Shown here piece after piece: positions 19,935 through 32,514 of a stretch of 64,000 bases of DNA. The translations under genes and the position numbers were made by a program. Where the stretch lies: assembly GCA_035578175.1 (NCBI GenBank), contig JAQMRL010000010.1, positions 36,464,784 through 36,528,783 of the forward strand. The letters are read 5' to 3'. The notes beneath the pieces are model-generated. The model was not told where the DNA came from. It saw only the letters and a program-made list of their open reading frames with translations, and made no database searches. This DNA is from Catonia carolina (Eukaryota; Arthropoda; Insecta; Hemiptera; Achilidae). Positions within the stretch are counted from its first letter, which is position 1. Each line of letters begins with the position of its first letter.

Positions 19935-21021
19935 CGAGGGTCATCTCTAAAGTAAAGACCGTTGGGAAATTTCTCGCCTTGAGGTTGGCTAACCTGTGTG
20001 GTGGAAGGCCAGTCTCGTAATATACACACTGCTTTGTTGTTTATCAGTTGTCGCGTTGTTGTATCTTTATTTAAGTTTGGTGTTATTGCGTTTTGAAATG
20101 AATCAGATAATTGGTGTTGCCGTCGATTGTGAAATACGTTGAGTGACACGTTTTTTAAACCATCAAAACTTTAACTGATCGAAATTCATAAGCAGTTGGT
20201 TGCTGTGTACGGTGAGAATGTAATGAATGAAAGAAACTTTCGAAAATAATGTGAAAGGTTTAGAAATACGAGAGTTAATGTGCATAGTGAATAACGTTTG
20301 GGGAGGCCCTCACTAATCAACGAGGACTTGTAAAATGTCGATGAAGAAATCAAATACAATCGTCCCGTGACAATATCTGAATTAGGCCTCAGTGTCTCTG
20401 ATGTTTCAAGAGCTGTTATTGGTCGCATCGTACGTGACAATTTAGGCTTCAGAAAGGTTTGTGCTCATTTGGTGCCGTACGTGTTATCGGAACGTCACAA
20501 ACAAATCCGAATGGGATCTGCGTTGGGATTTCTGATGTGCTATAAGGAAAATGGTGATGAATTCCTTAATTCAACAGTTACCAGCGATGAATCGTGGATT
20601 TCTTAATACATGGCAGAAAGAAAACGACAATCATGTGAATGGCGTCATCCTCAGCCACAAACGAAACCAACAAAGATCAAGCCACTGCCGTTTGAAAAGA
20701 AATTGATCGCCACGGTCTTTTGGGATCGATTTGGCATACTGTTGATTGACTTCACGCCACGCGGAACGACTGTAAATGCGGAATATTACTGCAAAACTCT
20801 ACGCAAGTTACGACGTGCTATTTAAAATCGGCGCCGTGAGAAGAATATGACGAGGGTATATTAAAGCTGGTGAATCGCTATGACAAATATCTTAATTCAT
20901 GTGGCGACTATGTAGAACATTAATGTAAGCTACTTATTTCATTCTGTATCACTTTGTTTTTACATATTTTTCTGAATAAATTTTTACAACAAAACGGCCT
21001 TTACTTTAGAGATGACCCTCG
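19935..21021 (+). mobile_element. Mariner (DD34D type), internally deleted, both TIRs present
   Basis: TIRs CGAGGGTCATCTCTAAAGTA... and its inverse match over about 30 bp with one difference; TA at 19933-19934 and 21022-21023. Total 1087 bp, against about 1.3 kb for an intact mariner. Remnant coding is described separately. The element cannot make transposase but keeps both ends. Confidence 0.93.
20100..20960 (+). pseudogene. Mariner transposase remnant
   Basis: Pieces in order: QLVAVYGENVMNERNFRK (HTH region), RLGRPSLI, VTISELGLSVSDVSRAVIGR, HLGF-like NLGFRKVCAHLVPYVLSERH, VTSDESWIS (first catalytic Asp), RQSCEWRHP, LIATVFWDRFGILLIDFTPR, YCKTLRKLRRAI. Then about 250 bp are missing and the C-terminus follows (LVNRYDKYLNSCGDYVEH). 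The lost part carries the HDNARPH and YSPDLAPSD catalytic blocks. Several stops are also present. Confidence 0.9.
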
Positions 21022-21023
21022 TA

Positions 21024-21655
21024 GATTGATAGTAAAATGACGAATGTTTTGATGATTATTACAAAAATATGTTCTAATAATACAACAATTTTATGTTGTG
21101 TAGTGAGAGAATAAGATATTTTTCAAAATACTTAAAAAAATTTAAGTAAAAAGGATAAAAGAAAGGGTGCGCTATACTTACTTTCTCTGCGGGTAATGAA
21201 TCACTCTAGCACGCGTAAGGGCTTGACTGTTTGGGAGTAATAAATCGCTGGATATTGCGGGAACACCTAATGCTCTTGGGGGCAGTTGCGATCACATCTT
21301 ATCCACTACTTGCGTCTACTACTTGTAATTCTTCTTCTTTTTCTCCACAAGTTTAATTCATTTCTTTTTCATTACGACTTCTATTCTGTCCTGTTCTTTT
21401 CGGCAATAAATCTCTTGAAACACACAACTTGGCCCATTAATCTGTTTAAACTATCTTACAACTCAACAACAGAATAAGAGATGAATATAGGTTAAAATCT
21501 TGAATGTTTAATATTATACAGTACTTCTCTGAATTTTGGAAGGGTTAATAAACAATACATTTTTAGATAATACTAAAGGATCAATGAAAAAGTATAAGCA
21601 TTTAAAGCTATCTAAAACATTAAACTTATAAAATTTATTTATTTATAAACTCTGT
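21024..21655. other. AT-rich DNA, no feature seen
   Basis: A 63-codon frame (21286-21477) has no recognisable product. No TIRs or SINE boxes were found. Confidence 0.5.
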
Positions 21656-21660
21656 GTGTT

Positions 21661-21945
21661 GTTTAGGTCATTAGCCGAAAGGCTGGTTTGAACGTGTAGA
21701 GGTTTTACTAAGTAAAACGAGGAGAGAGGTGATTTACCAATGCCTTCCTCACTGAGTGGAAAAGTACGCTCATCAGCATGCCGGACCCTCTGAAAAGCAC
21801 ATATTTTCCACTCTGCAAATGACCCTTCACTTCATTCACCACAGGGTCTGTCTGTATTATGAAATTCATTACTTCAGAGGAGATAACTCTGATTAGTGTC
21901 TTTTACACCTCTACCTCTTTTGTTATTTAATGATTAATGGTTTAT
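21661..21945 (-). repeat. Dispersed repeat family E, 5'-truncated copy
   Basis: Shares GACCTAAACAAC at its 3' end (here as GTTGTTTAGGTC on the plus strand), CTTAGTAAAACCTCT, GCATGCTGATGAGCG and TTATCTCCTCTGA with three other copies in the window. Fixed 3' end and varying 5' end suggest a LINE/SINE mode of insertion. Confidence 0.8.
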
Positions 21946-21999
21946 CAAAATCAAATATAAACATATCATCAAGGACCACAATCATCGGCTTACGACACA

Positions 22000-22135
22000 G
22001 AAAAGAGAGTATAAGAAGAGGGAATTTTCAGAAGCAGCCAAACAGAAGCGTGCTCAGAATATGAGAGAATGTCACGCCAAAAAGAGACTGAAAGCTTCCG
22101 AATTGACTAAAGTGGTCCATTGTGGCTAAACAAGC
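22000..22135 (+). pseudogene. Short basic Lys/Arg-Ala frame, possible coding remnant
   Basis: Reads KREYKKREFSEAAKQKRAQN then MRECHAKKRLKASELTKV without a stop, and a stop shortly after (VVHCG*). The Lys/Arg/Ala composition recalls the repeats near the N-terminus of helitron-type or similar large transposon proteins, but this is a weak resemblance and the piece is isolated. Confidence 0.3.
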
Positions 22136-22139
22136 ACTA

Positions 22140-23320
22140 AAAAAGTAACTTGAAAATATGAATTCCAAAATAAAAAAAAAAATAAAATAAAATAAAGTAC
22201 ATTTTAATCTATTACAGATATTTTTCAACAACTAAAATGATCAGGCCTATTATAATGTTGAAGGCGTCTTTGGTGTTTCTAGTAATCTAGTTCTGCTGAT
22301 TCAGGTTGTTAGCAAGGGCGATGCGCAGGGCTTGGTGAGTTAAAATAAGAAATTATTTCACAGATGATTGAGGTTGAATGTCTTACGTGTACTAAAAATG
22401 TACTTAGATCCAGAAAATTCTTATTGTTCGATCTTAATGCACAAATAAGAACTGGATTTAATTTTCAGCAAAGAATAACGTTTGTATACCCCTACAAAAG
22501 TGAACTTTTGGTTACAGAAGAATAGCGATAGGCCTTGATTATCTTCTATGGGTTTTGACGGTGATAGCAACATAACTTAGATTCCACGCCCACTTCCATC
22601 CCTTGTGGTTCAATTAGGTAGCGGCAATTTAGACCTACCGGAATAACTTCTTGCAGTTAAGTTCCATTAAGCGCAGGCGGTAATGCTGAACGTCACTCAG
22701 TTCTACCCAACCCCTCAACCACCTACTTTCCCTCTTCCCATTAACGTTTATTTATTTCAAATAGATAAACCTTTCAAATGAAATAACTAAAAATAATAAT
22801 AATGCAAAAATAAAACTACTAATGATTTTATCGATAACATATAAGATAATTTGATTAAGTTATTTGTCTACAACAAACAGCAAGTCTTAAATTACCCTTT
22901 TTCCCAGTAAGGCACCCGTCTATCACCATCGAAAAAACTCGTGGTTTTAGACAGAGTACGAAGTCTTAATATATCCGATCTATTTTCCCCAGCTTTACAG
23001 AAATAAAATTCTGAAACTATACTCCCTTTAGAGTTGCTAAACATTTCATCAGTTCAAGATGTTACGTTTCATGTGAAAACGTGGCACGCAGAGTGTGGAA
23101 TTTTCATGTTTTACACAAACCTTTATAACTGTCTATGTCAGAAAATTTTCTGTACACTAGGTATCTCAAGAAATGTTTTTAAACGCTTTCAATAAGGCTG
23201 GTAGTGGTAATCCTATCGTTGCCCCAAACCATAATTATTCAATTATCATTTTATTTTAATATCATTTATCATTAAATTATCATATTTAAAAATCATAATT
23301 ATTTAATAGCTATAGTAACA
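22140..23320. other. Non-coding AT-rich DNA
   Basis: Contains a somewhat richer stretch (22555-22735, TTCCACGCCCACTTCCATCC) without any frame or repeat I recognise. Confidence 0.45.
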
Positions 23321-23322
23321 AG

Positions 23323-23700
23323 TTTATCCAAAAGGGTGGTTTGAACCTGCAGAGGTTTTACTAAGTAAAACGAGGAGAGGTGGTTTACCATTGCCTTCCT
23401 CATTGAGTGGAAAAGTACGCTTATCAGCATGCCGGGCTTTCTGAAAAGTAGATATTTTCCACTCTGCAAATGACACCTTCAGTTTATTCACCACAGAGTC
23501 TGGCTGTATAATGAAATTCATTTCTTTCAGTGGAGATAACTGTGATTAGTGTCTTTTACACCTCTACCTCTTTTGTTCTTAAATGATTTAGTCATTTAAT
23601 TGACTGACCATGTGATAAAAAACATAACTATTTACTTTAGCCCTGCAACGAACAGATTGAGTGTAAATAATTTGACACTACACCTGTCTTATATGGGCAG
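23323..23700 (-). repeat. Dispersed repeat family E copy
   Basis: Long copy. The minus-strand order begins near TAAGACAGGTGTAGTGTC, then CTCAATCTGTTCGTTGCAGG, TTATCACATGG, AAGAGGTAGAGGTGTAAAAG, and the common 3' part. It carries the frame MNFIIQPDSVVNKLKVSFAE, also seen in the 47669 copy. Its 3' tip is missing. Confidence 0.8.
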
Positions 23701-24405
23701 ATAGTAACATATTAACACCCAAAGGTTGGCACAAAATAAATATAATAACGTAAAAAAATCTATGACTATTATTAGACTCAACTATAAACTTTCATTAAAA
23801 AAATATCAATTAATTTAGATGACATTGGTTACTTAACACAGAAAATTGGTATAGGATGGATGAAGCCAGTTTTGTATGAAACATGTACAAACTGAAAATT
23901 ATTTGAATTACCATTCGTAATTACGGTTAGATAATATGTTGTAATTAATAATAACAACGGTAGCGTGGAATGTGTATGAAATATTATACCTCTTAGTCCG
24001 ATTCATTATTAGCAATGCGTAAAACGAGTAATGAGTTGTCTCATTACAGAATTGTATGCGTTTTGGTTTGTGCAATTAATACGCTTTTATAACATTTTAC
24101 TGTGTGTGTTTGTGATCGGTTGTATGCATTCATAACAGTATTGTATGGTTTCAATTTTCAGTTGCAATTTGCAAATACAAATGCAGTCATTAAGTAAATG
24201 CAACCAAAGCAGTTAACTGTTTCATTTGATCTATCATAAGTAAAATGTATTTTAATAATCGGTTTATATTTCATCATGTTAATGACAAATTATAATACGT
24301 AATTGAATATTTTTTTTTTTACTTTTATTGTACGGATAATTTAATTTGGCTGATATTATTCGGAGAAATTATAAATAGAACTGAATGTCATTCATTATCT
24401 CATAT

Positions 24406-24584
24406 TGTAACACTTATTTCTAAGGTTCGTTACGGGATCTGGGTAAAATAAATAATTAATAAACTATCGCTAGAATTACAATAAGTATTTAATTACTTTA
24501 TAAATTACAATTAATAATATTATTTAAATCTAAAAATAAATTACAAGTACTGCAACAAAATTTATAATTATAATAAATAATAAA
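24406..24584 (-). repeat. LTR 3'-end remnant, same family as 30523-31211
   Basis: The plus strand reads AACACTTATTTCTAAGGTTC and GGGATCTGGGTAAA, then AATTACAA-rich sequence, closely following the left end of the element at 30523. A TTAA-flanked MITE interrupts it at 24589. Confidence 0.65.
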
Positions 24585-24588
24585 TTAA

Positions 24589-25294
24589 GGGAAGGGGGTA
24601 GTCAACGCAGAAAATGAAAATCAAAAATTCTGGCTATAGTTTATCATTATTTATTTTAAATGAAAGAGTAAGTTACTAGTAATGATCTACCATTTGAACC
24701 AAGCCAAAAAATTAATTACAGCCCCTAATATAAGGGTGAGGTTGGAAAAGCGGGCTTTTACGGGGAATCAAATATCAAAGGAACCAAGAAAGATACAAAC
24801 ATGATTCTTATGCTTCAAAATACAGAAAATTGCTGTCTATTATCTATTGTATGCGCTTGTATGTAGTTTTTCTTACAAGAAATTTATTGAAGAAAAACCA
24901 TATTTTCAAAAATATTTATTTTATGTATTCACAAATTATTTTTTAACTAAATCCCTATTAAGGTTTTTGTAATAATCATTCCACAGATAATAGAGCAAGA
25001 AATTATGAACATTTGAAAAAAAAAATCATCTAAATATCTCCAATACAAACCAAAATATTTCATTCCCAAGAATGTACAATTATGCAAAACCACATTTCCG
25101 GAAAACTTAAAAGTTGAAGGAATAAAATTTCACTCGCCTTGTTCGTGAGCTTTATTTTAAACAGATGTTTTTATAACTTTTTGTTAACATACAAACAAAG
25201 TAAACAAATGGTGTGATTCAGAAAATTTTAAACTTCAAGTAAATCCAAAAAACAATCAAAATTTTAAAACAATCTTCTTGAGTTGACTACCCCC
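24589..25294. mobile_element. 706-bp MITE flanked by TTAA
   Basis: AGGGGGTAGTCAAC at the left end and GTTGACTACCCCC at the right end are inverted. TTAA stands at both borders (24585-24588, 25295-25298). The left border has five extra bases (GGGAA) before the match. TTAA targets fit piggyBac or Kolobok groups. No coding capacity. Confidence 0.7.
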
Positions 25295-25298
25295 TTAA

Positions 25299-25854
25299 TT
25301 TTTTTACTAATACTCAGAAGCAATACACTTTTTAGCACTATAAAATATGTGTAATAGCATTTAAAAACGTATTCTAAGTTTAATAAGTATTTACCCGCAC
25401 CCCTACAATAAACCAAAATGGCGGATTTTAGTCCAATCTTAGAACGAACATATATTTTTAATTATTTAATTAAATTTATTTAAAGTTATGTCAAATTAAA
25501 GAATAATTTCTGCTCTCCGATCTGTAAGAAGTTTTTTTAAGATATCGTTTGTAAGGGCCAAAATATTTTTTTTTAACTAACTTAGTAAGCAAAATTTTAC
25601 TTCATTTTTATATAATCGAGCTAATTTTAAAAATTCTACATAAATATTACAGTTAAAGAGGCTCTATCAGATCACAGAATGTGAAAATGTGAACAATTTA
25701 AACAAAATTACAGCTCCAGTATCTTTTGATCAAAAGTTATGTTCATTCTAGTATTTAAACTACACGCAAAAAACATAATTTACGGAAAGTGATAAAAGAA
25801 AATTACTAAGTGTTTTTTACTGCTATGACACGAGTTTTTTTAAAATCACCTCAT
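25299..25854. other. AT-rich DNA, partly LTR-related; no gene
   Basis: The first few bases (TTACTAATACT) may continue the interrupted LTR remnant. The rest shows no frame or repeat. Confidence 0.4.
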
Positions 25855-26420
25855 TTACTAATTTTTTATGATTTACAAGATAGGGTAGGCGCAATGTCTG
25901 CTGAAATTCTTGGGGAGGTTGCTCTCTCGTAAAAACATTTTTTTATGATTGCGACTTAAATATAAATTTTAGCGCAAGAATGCATAATAAAAGTTGTAGA
26001 GAATTTAAAATCCTACAACTTTTATTTGAAACAATTTTTTGTATAACGCTTAGTTTAGCAGTAATTAGCGATTTTCTGTTTTTTCTCACGAAAACGTGTA
26101 AAAAATCGATTTTTTAAGATTTCAGCCTTAGTATGCATTTTACAACAAAATTTTATAATAAAGTTTATAGAAAATTAAAAGATCTACAACTTTTGTTTCA
26201 GGAATTTTTCTCTACACAGCCTAGTTTAGCGAGAAAGACTGATTTTTCGCATTTTTAAGCTAAACTGAGATTGATTTTCATTTTACGACTTTCACTCATA
26301 ATTAAAATAAGGTTATGTTTTTTGAGGTTAGTTTTATTTTTAATGTTTTATGACTAAAGTTAGGTTATATTGGTCATTACTTGCATTGGCAAGAGAAAGT
26401 CGTGTGAGTGTTTCTCACCA
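25855..26420 (-). repeat. Dispersed repeat family F, uninterrupted copy
   Basis: Minus-strand order: AACACTCACACGACTTTCTC, CCAATATAACCTAA, ATGAAAATCAATCTCAG, AGGCTGTGTAGAGAAA, GCATACTAAGGC, AACAGAAAATCGCTAATTAC, TTGTAGGATTTTAAATTCTC, AGAATTTCAGCAGACATTG. It serves as the empty-site reference for the insertions in the 6737 copy. Confidence 0.8.
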
Positions 26421-26429
26421 GATTTTTCA

Positions 26430-27510
26430 GTATCGTCACCGAGAAGACTTACAGCCAAATGATTAGGATGAATTGTTTGAATACTTTTTACTCTTAACTA
26501 CTAATGTCTTCTTTTACTGTAGGTATGCCCAGGTCACGGTGGAGTACTTCATTAGGCACATTCCAAGGTCACAACTATTAGTCGAAGAAACTTCGATTGG
26601 AATCTCTGTAATATTTCTATATTACATGTACTTGCGAATTCACGAGACTGTAAAGAAACAATCCTTAATTTGTTAAGGTTTAGCTTTTATATTTTTAATA
26701 TTTACTTGTAAAAAATATCATAGGAAAAATAATCTGCCATATTTTTATGTATTTCCAGTTTTCGTCAATGTATTAATATTTGGGGTAACTGATAAGGTTA
26801 TCAATTGAGTAGATTTTATCCATAACCTAGTTCTCTAGGTAGCTATGAATAAATATATATAGTATAGCTACATTTATTCTACTGAGAGTGAAGAGTAGAT
26901 TTTTGAGGTTTATACGGTATTATAAACTATTGTGGGAGGTTGAACAGTAGTGACAGCTGCAGCAGCAATCGAAAAAAATACACGTAGACATATACCCAAC
27001 ATACTCAAGGGGTGAGAACGGTCAGCGGGGGTCGTTTTACGACTCATGTCCCCCCTTTCGTTAGCCTACCAATAGTGGTTATCGACGGATAAGGGTTGAA
27101 TCAACTGAAGTTCAATACATCTCGTCAATTTCTAACGATGTACGTCAAACAAGTCATCTAATACAACCTGTTTTACCAAAGTATTCGATTTTTTAAATTC
27201 TACGACATTAGTTTTCCGTAAAAACTGAAATTATCTTTTATTAAGTAATCCTGCAGACAGATTATGCCTATTGCATCACATTAACAATAGATTTAACAGA
27301 CGAGAACACCTGGGAAACGGTTTTAGCTGGTAAAAGACACACTGAAACTGATTGTTATGGCCTATAGGCCTATGTCCGCTATAATTTAATCTCGTTACAC
27401 CACAGCAATAAGCAACAAATTTTTAATAAAAATAATTGTGTTGAAAACTACATTTATGTTCTGACTTTAATTCTTGTGAAACTAACTGGATGTCATCATA
27501 AATTTACCGA
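26430..27510. other. No gene recognised
   Basis: A 67-codon frame (26473-26676, YAQVTVEYFIRHIPRSQLLV) follows a CTTTTACTGTAG acceptor-like site, but has no recognised product. At 27020-27056 GTCGTTTTACGAC sits between G and C runs and could fold into a hairpin. Confidence 0.4.
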
Positions 27511-27549
27511 GTAAAGCGATTGGCATGGCATAAAGTATTCTCAATTATT

Positions 27550-27870
27550 TTTAAACCTAAAATGGAGAACACACATTCAGCTAAAACGGAAACACCTAGA
27601 CTTAAAGTTCAACCAGTTCTTTTGGCTACCTGGATCGCCATAAAAATTATCGCTTTAAAACAAACTTTAAATTTACAAACTGTTTTCAAACCAGACTGGG
27701 CCTACGGTATTCTGTTAAGAGGCGCATCCAGGTACTCATATATCTAAATTATTCAGCGTTTTTAGTTACAAGTCCTCCAACCTCTATAAGCTGCGCCCTG
27801 GTACATAAACTAACTACCGAATTCACAAATATCTTTATCTCAAAAGCTAAAGAAAAAAATTCGAAATTTA
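27550..27870 (+). pseudogene. Jockey-like LINE RT C-terminal fragment
   Basis: The frame 27520-27747 ends LQTVFKPDWAYGILLRGASR and then, past a stop, IIQRF, AAPWYIN and LKKKI. This matches the jockey order (KTILKPIWTYG.QLWG..S..NI..IQRFQ...PWYV). Heavily decayed. Confidence 0.7.
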
Positions 27871-27876
27871 GTATTA

Positions 27877-28418
27877 CAATGGAGTGTCCGTTATCCGAAG
27901 TAACTGGGACCTGAGCGGTTCTGATAATCAAATAGTTCGGATAATCAAATATGCTAAAAATGTGTTATAGGTTAATAAAAGCTAATATAAATTTAGTTAA
28001 AAAAGAACACTAATTTATTGCATTTATTACAAATGTAGAGTAGTCTAAAGATTATAAAACAAACGGAAAAACAGAATTTCAAAACTGAATAAATTAACGA
28101 AATAAATTACGGTAAAATCCTTTATCAAATTTTAATGCACTTGCATTAATAATATAATACTGTAGAGCAATTTAAAAACATCTTGAATTTTCTTTTGAAC
28201 TAAGACTCAACTTCTTTATTTAGCAGCAACATCTGTCATTCTTTTTAGTAACAATGCTTCAGCAGTATTAAATTCAGGCTATTGTTCGTACTGTAAAATG
28301 CAGTTTCTAGGGCAGAGAAGGCTTCCGCGTGAGTAAATTGTATATTATTTTCCATCGATGGTAGTTCGGATAATTGATGGTTCGGATGACTGACGGTCGG
28401 ATAATCGACGCTCTCGTG
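27877..28418 (-). mobile_element. Tigger/pogo-type element, 542 bp, deletion derivative
   Basis: TIRs contain GTTATCCGAA.. and TCGGATAATCGACGCTCTCG inverted, with TA at each border. The minus strand keeps the transposase C-terminus (MENNIQFTHAEAFSALETAF and later a frame-shifted LLLK). It belongs to the same family as 50640-51714 (shared GGGACC.GAGCGGTTCTGATAATC). Confidence 0.85.
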
Positions 28419-28589
28419 TATTTACAAAAAAATACTGGAATCAAACAAAAAATATTTGATAATCAACTTATTGAACAACAGTGGTACAGTACGAAGGTTA
28501 AACCGAGGCACCCGACAGAATTATTTGTTTAGTAACTTATATTACTACTATTGTTTTTTTTTCAAAATTCAGCATCTTGAAATACATAT

Positions 28590-29150
28590 CAATCTGTAAA
28601 CAGGTACCTCCCCTGGGAGATACCTTTTGTTGTTATTTCTTCTTCTTCTTAAAGAGCCCTCTCCGACCGGAGGTTGGCAGTCATAATGGCTATTCGGACT
28701 TAGGACACCGCTGTTCTGAACAGCTCCGCTGAAGTACAACGAAACCAGTCCCGAAGATTCTTCAACCATGAAATTCTTCTTTCCACATTTCTCTTTCTCT
28801 GAATCTTGCCTTATATTATCAAGCGAAGCATTTCATATCTTGGTCCACGCATAATATTACCCAGATAATTCCATTTTCCTTTTTTGGATGGAGTAAACAG
28901 GCTCCTTTTCTGTTCACGTTCTCCGCAAGACTAACCGTTGGGTACCTTATCTGTTCAGAGTATTTTTAGCATACGCTTGTACAACGAAAGTTCAAACGCA
29001 TCTATTCCTGTGATATTCATCTTCTTTAACGTCCAAGTTTGTATGCTATGTAACACTGTTGAGAAGATGTAACATCGAAACATCATCAATCTCAGGTTAA
29101 AGTATTGATATTTACTTCGTCTGCCCATAAAAGACAAGTGGAGTGTCAAA
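28590..29150 (-). pseudogene. LINE RT 3' fragment (different family)
   Basis: Minus strand reads LMMFRCYIFSTVLHSIQTWT, LKKMNITGIDAFELSLYKRM, LKIL, then GNIMRGPRYEMLRLIIQGKI and ISWLKNLRDWFRCTSAELF. This is the RT tail common in many insect genomes (..FEMWLYRR..GHIMR..). Frameshifts are present. Confidence 0.8.
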
Positions 29151-29503
29151 TTATTTACACTCAATCTGTTCGTTGCAGGGCTAAGAAAATAGATCTGTTT
29201 CTTATCACATTGTCAGCCAATGAAATGGCTGAATCATTTAAGAACAGAAGAGGTAGAGGTGTAAAAGACACTAATCAGAGTTATCTCCTCTGAAAGTAAT
29301 ATACAGCCAGACTTTGGGGTGAATGTGAAGGTGTCATTTGCAGAGTGGAAAATATGTGCTTTACAGAGGGCCCGGCATGCTGATAAGCGTACTTTTCCAT
29401 TCAGTGAGGAAGGCATGGTAAACCACCTCACTCCTCGTTTTACATAGTAAAACCTCTTCAGGTTCAAACCAGCCGTTTGGCTGATGACCTAAACAACATT
29501 TAC
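29115..29503 (+). repeat. Dispersed repeat family E copy
   Basis: Longest copy; begins near AAAGACAAGTGGAGTGTCAA and ends GATGACCTAAACAAC. It abuts or slightly overlaps the LINE fragment on its left. Its reading frame is broken (the ATG of the family's short frame is lost). Confidence 0.8.
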
Positions 29504-29509
29504 TTCATA

Positions 29510-30520
29510 TCAAATCTATTTATTGTTTTCTATGAAAAGATTTTAAATAAATCTGTGAATGAAAATAAAATGTTATGTTTTACAAAATAATACGAACAGA
29601 AAATAAATAAAATAATTAATATACAACATGGACGAAAACAATTAACAAATAATAAGGAAACACTACAATCATTACTTAAAATAATGCATGGAAAACGGTT
29701 AAATTTCACACTTATATAAACACAGAATACTTTTTCAAGTTGCAGTGATTAGTGCTTATGATTTTAGATATTCATAGAAAATATAGATATTAAGTGCACG
29801 CATAAATTGGTTTTACATTTTTGTTTAAAGAGGAACAAAAAAATTATAATAACATACTATAATATTAAACAGGTGTGGTGTTCCAATCCAATTATTTAAC
29901 AATAGAATTATCAACGGTAATATGATATAATTTTACTATTTCCTCATATCGTGCTGGGTTTCTTTACGGAGGGAGTTGATTGGTGTGTGTGAATGTGTAT
30001 TTGAATATACAAGGTGCTTGAAAAGTCTTAAAACAATTTAGTACCTATATTACAGCTGTACTGTCAGTTTAGATAATAATAGTCTATTTTATAAACTTTA
30101 TTCTACATTATTTTTTTTAATAAGGTAATTATTTATTCAAAATTCTTGTTATAAATATCCTTTCAATTTAAATTCATTAAATCTGATTGATGAATAGAAT
30201 TTTTACATAGGTATACTAAATTTTGATTTCAAAATTTATATAGATTATAATTTAGCATTACTAAACTAAGATATATATATACAGTATTTTTAACTAAATA
30301 TACTTATACGCGAAAACTCTTCTTTACAAAGAGCTGACCACGTATAAGAGTATACAAAAAAATTATTTAAAAAATTATATAAATACAACTATTATAAAAA
30401 CACTATTAGGCCTATAACGTTTAAAAAGGGTAACGGATTACGTTAAAAAGCAGTGAATATAAAATTATAAATACAATTAAATTTACCAAATATCAATTTG
30501 AATAATAATATAATAACAAT
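29510..30520. other. AT-rich DNA, no feature seen
   Basis: Very AT-rich, no open frame of note, no inverted termini found. Confidence 0.5.
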
Positions 30521-30522
30521 AC

Positions 30523-31211
30523 TGTGAAACTTATCTCTAAGGTCCGTTTCGGGATCTGGGTAAATTACATACTTAACACACTAACCTTCAAAATTACAAG
30601 TATTTATTACCACTAAAAATTACAATAAATGAAGTGACTTAAATCTTCAAGTAAATTACAATTAAATTACTTATAATAAATAATAAACTAATAATAAATA
30701 CTAATAACAATAAATAAACTTGACCAATTTACTAAATACTACTTACAAAAGATACAGAAATAACGGTAAACAATACACAGTAATTCACAGTAACGTTGAC
30801 CTTTTCTAATGTATTGTTATGCACTGTGCAATTCGCTCACTCAATCACAGACAAAACAAAACTGACTCTCAAAAGAAATCCCGTCGCTTATATAGGTGGA
30901 TCTAAGAAAATTTTGAGAAAGACAGAGAATTTCGACGTAACAATAAAAATACAAAATCCTTCTGACGGCTTCTGGATAAATTAATCTTAACAACTGTAAA
31001 CAAATTAGAATTGAAAAAAGGTGTTACAAAAAGGCCAATTATCTAAATAGGTAACCACCTGACTCTTTCACAGTAGTTATACAACAATCGACAGCCCTAC
31101 CTGTACTATACAACCATTTATAACTATTTCTAGGAAACCTATTTATCACTCTTATTGATTACGTCAACATTTTTAAACTCTCGGTACTCCTCGAGAATTC
31201 TCGAATACACA
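30523..31211 (-). mobile_element. Probable solo LTR
   Basis: Read on the minus strand: TGTGTATTCGAGAATTCTCG start, a TATA box in CACCTATATAAGCGACGGG (plus 30883-30900), then GTCTGTGATTGAGTGAGCG near the expected cap site, AT-rich R/U5-like DNA, and end ACCTTAGAGATAAGTTTCACA. A second partial copy of the 3' end lies at 24406. No internal gag/pol or clear target duplication was seen, so the borders are approximate. Confidence 0.6.
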
Positions 31212-32510
31212 TTCCCTTTAGATATTGTCAGAATACAAATTTAAAAAAAGTCCATTAAGACAATGTTACTGCATATTTTGTGATACAGACAAAAAAAAAA
31301 ACTTTTATTTTATAACTAAAACTACTTTAAAATATATTTTTAACTAATAAAATTTGGTTATTTTTATTTGATGGGAATTATTTAAATAAATGAGCATAGA
31401 AACAGAAAAACTATCGCATAAAATTAAAGTAAAAAGTATTAAAGTAAATAGTTATTTTAAAACTGTATTAAGTACAACCTTTGTCCTTGATGGTTTAAGC
31501 ACCACTGAAAATTTTAACAATGTTCTTAAAATTTTAACTTAAATTCTTAAAATACTTAGTTTAGTAATAAAATGTTCTTAAATTTTGTAAGAAGAACATA
31601 TTTTTAAAATAAAATTGAAATTGACTTATTACATTTGGACAAAAGTCCAAATTTATTTTTAATAAAACATTAAATGTAAATTCTAAACATCGTTTAGCTA
31701 ATTTTTAAATAAATTTAAAATTTTAGTACTTAAACTTTCTTAAGTTTAAAATATCAGACAAGTGATGATAATCGTTCCCTGAATAGCCTACTTCAGAATT
31801 TTAATATTTTAGAGTTCAAAAGTTGGAACATTTTTGAAGTACCCTATACTTAGTACATTTTTATGTATTCCATTAGATGTAAAGTTGTTTTTTCGTAGTT
31901 TTGTTCGATAATAGTAGCGATCAGAACTCGATTTATCATGGCATGTTGTTTTTATAGACCGTATCGGAAAAAGGATCGCTGGTTCTTGGAATCAAACCCA
32001 ATACCCTCTTATTACATGCAGTTCGGATCTGATAATCCAACTTAATTGCAATGTTTGTTTCTATATACTGTATAACTCGTGTGTCTCGTGCAGTGATGCA
32101 GATTGACTATTTTTATCGTTCAGATACGGACGGATAGACAAACAGACTAAACAGATTGATAGTAGTGGTTAATTTTACCTTTCGTGTTGAATAACTTGTG
32201 TATAATGTATATACAATGTACCTCTATTCGTTTTTAACGTTAAATTAAAACAATGCAGAGTAATCTCATTTTGTAGTTACAAAATTGGTTAGATTCAGAT
32301 AGTATAAATTAAATAATAAATGAAAAAGAAACAAAAAACTAAAATGAGAAATTTTCTTTAAAACATACACTTATTTTATTTTGTTCCCAATTCCTTTTAT
32401 AGCAAAAACATTGAAAAACTAAAATTTATCTAAGTTTAATAAAATGTTCAATTAAAACAACATCCAATCATGTTTGTAATTGTTTTGAAATAAAGGGCAC
32501 GATTTTGATA
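31212..32510. other. AT-rich DNA; one decayed tRNA-like head
   Basis: Around 31960-32040 the minus strand reads GGTATTGGGTTTGATTCC with a possible A-box region upstream, perhaps an old SINE head. Nothing else recognised. Confidence 0.35.
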
Positions 32511-32514
32511 TGGG

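Noticed and set aside
26473..26676. Exon after a CTTTTACTGTAG acceptor
   Set aside because: No product recognised, no partner exon, and the frame is short; left as unproven.
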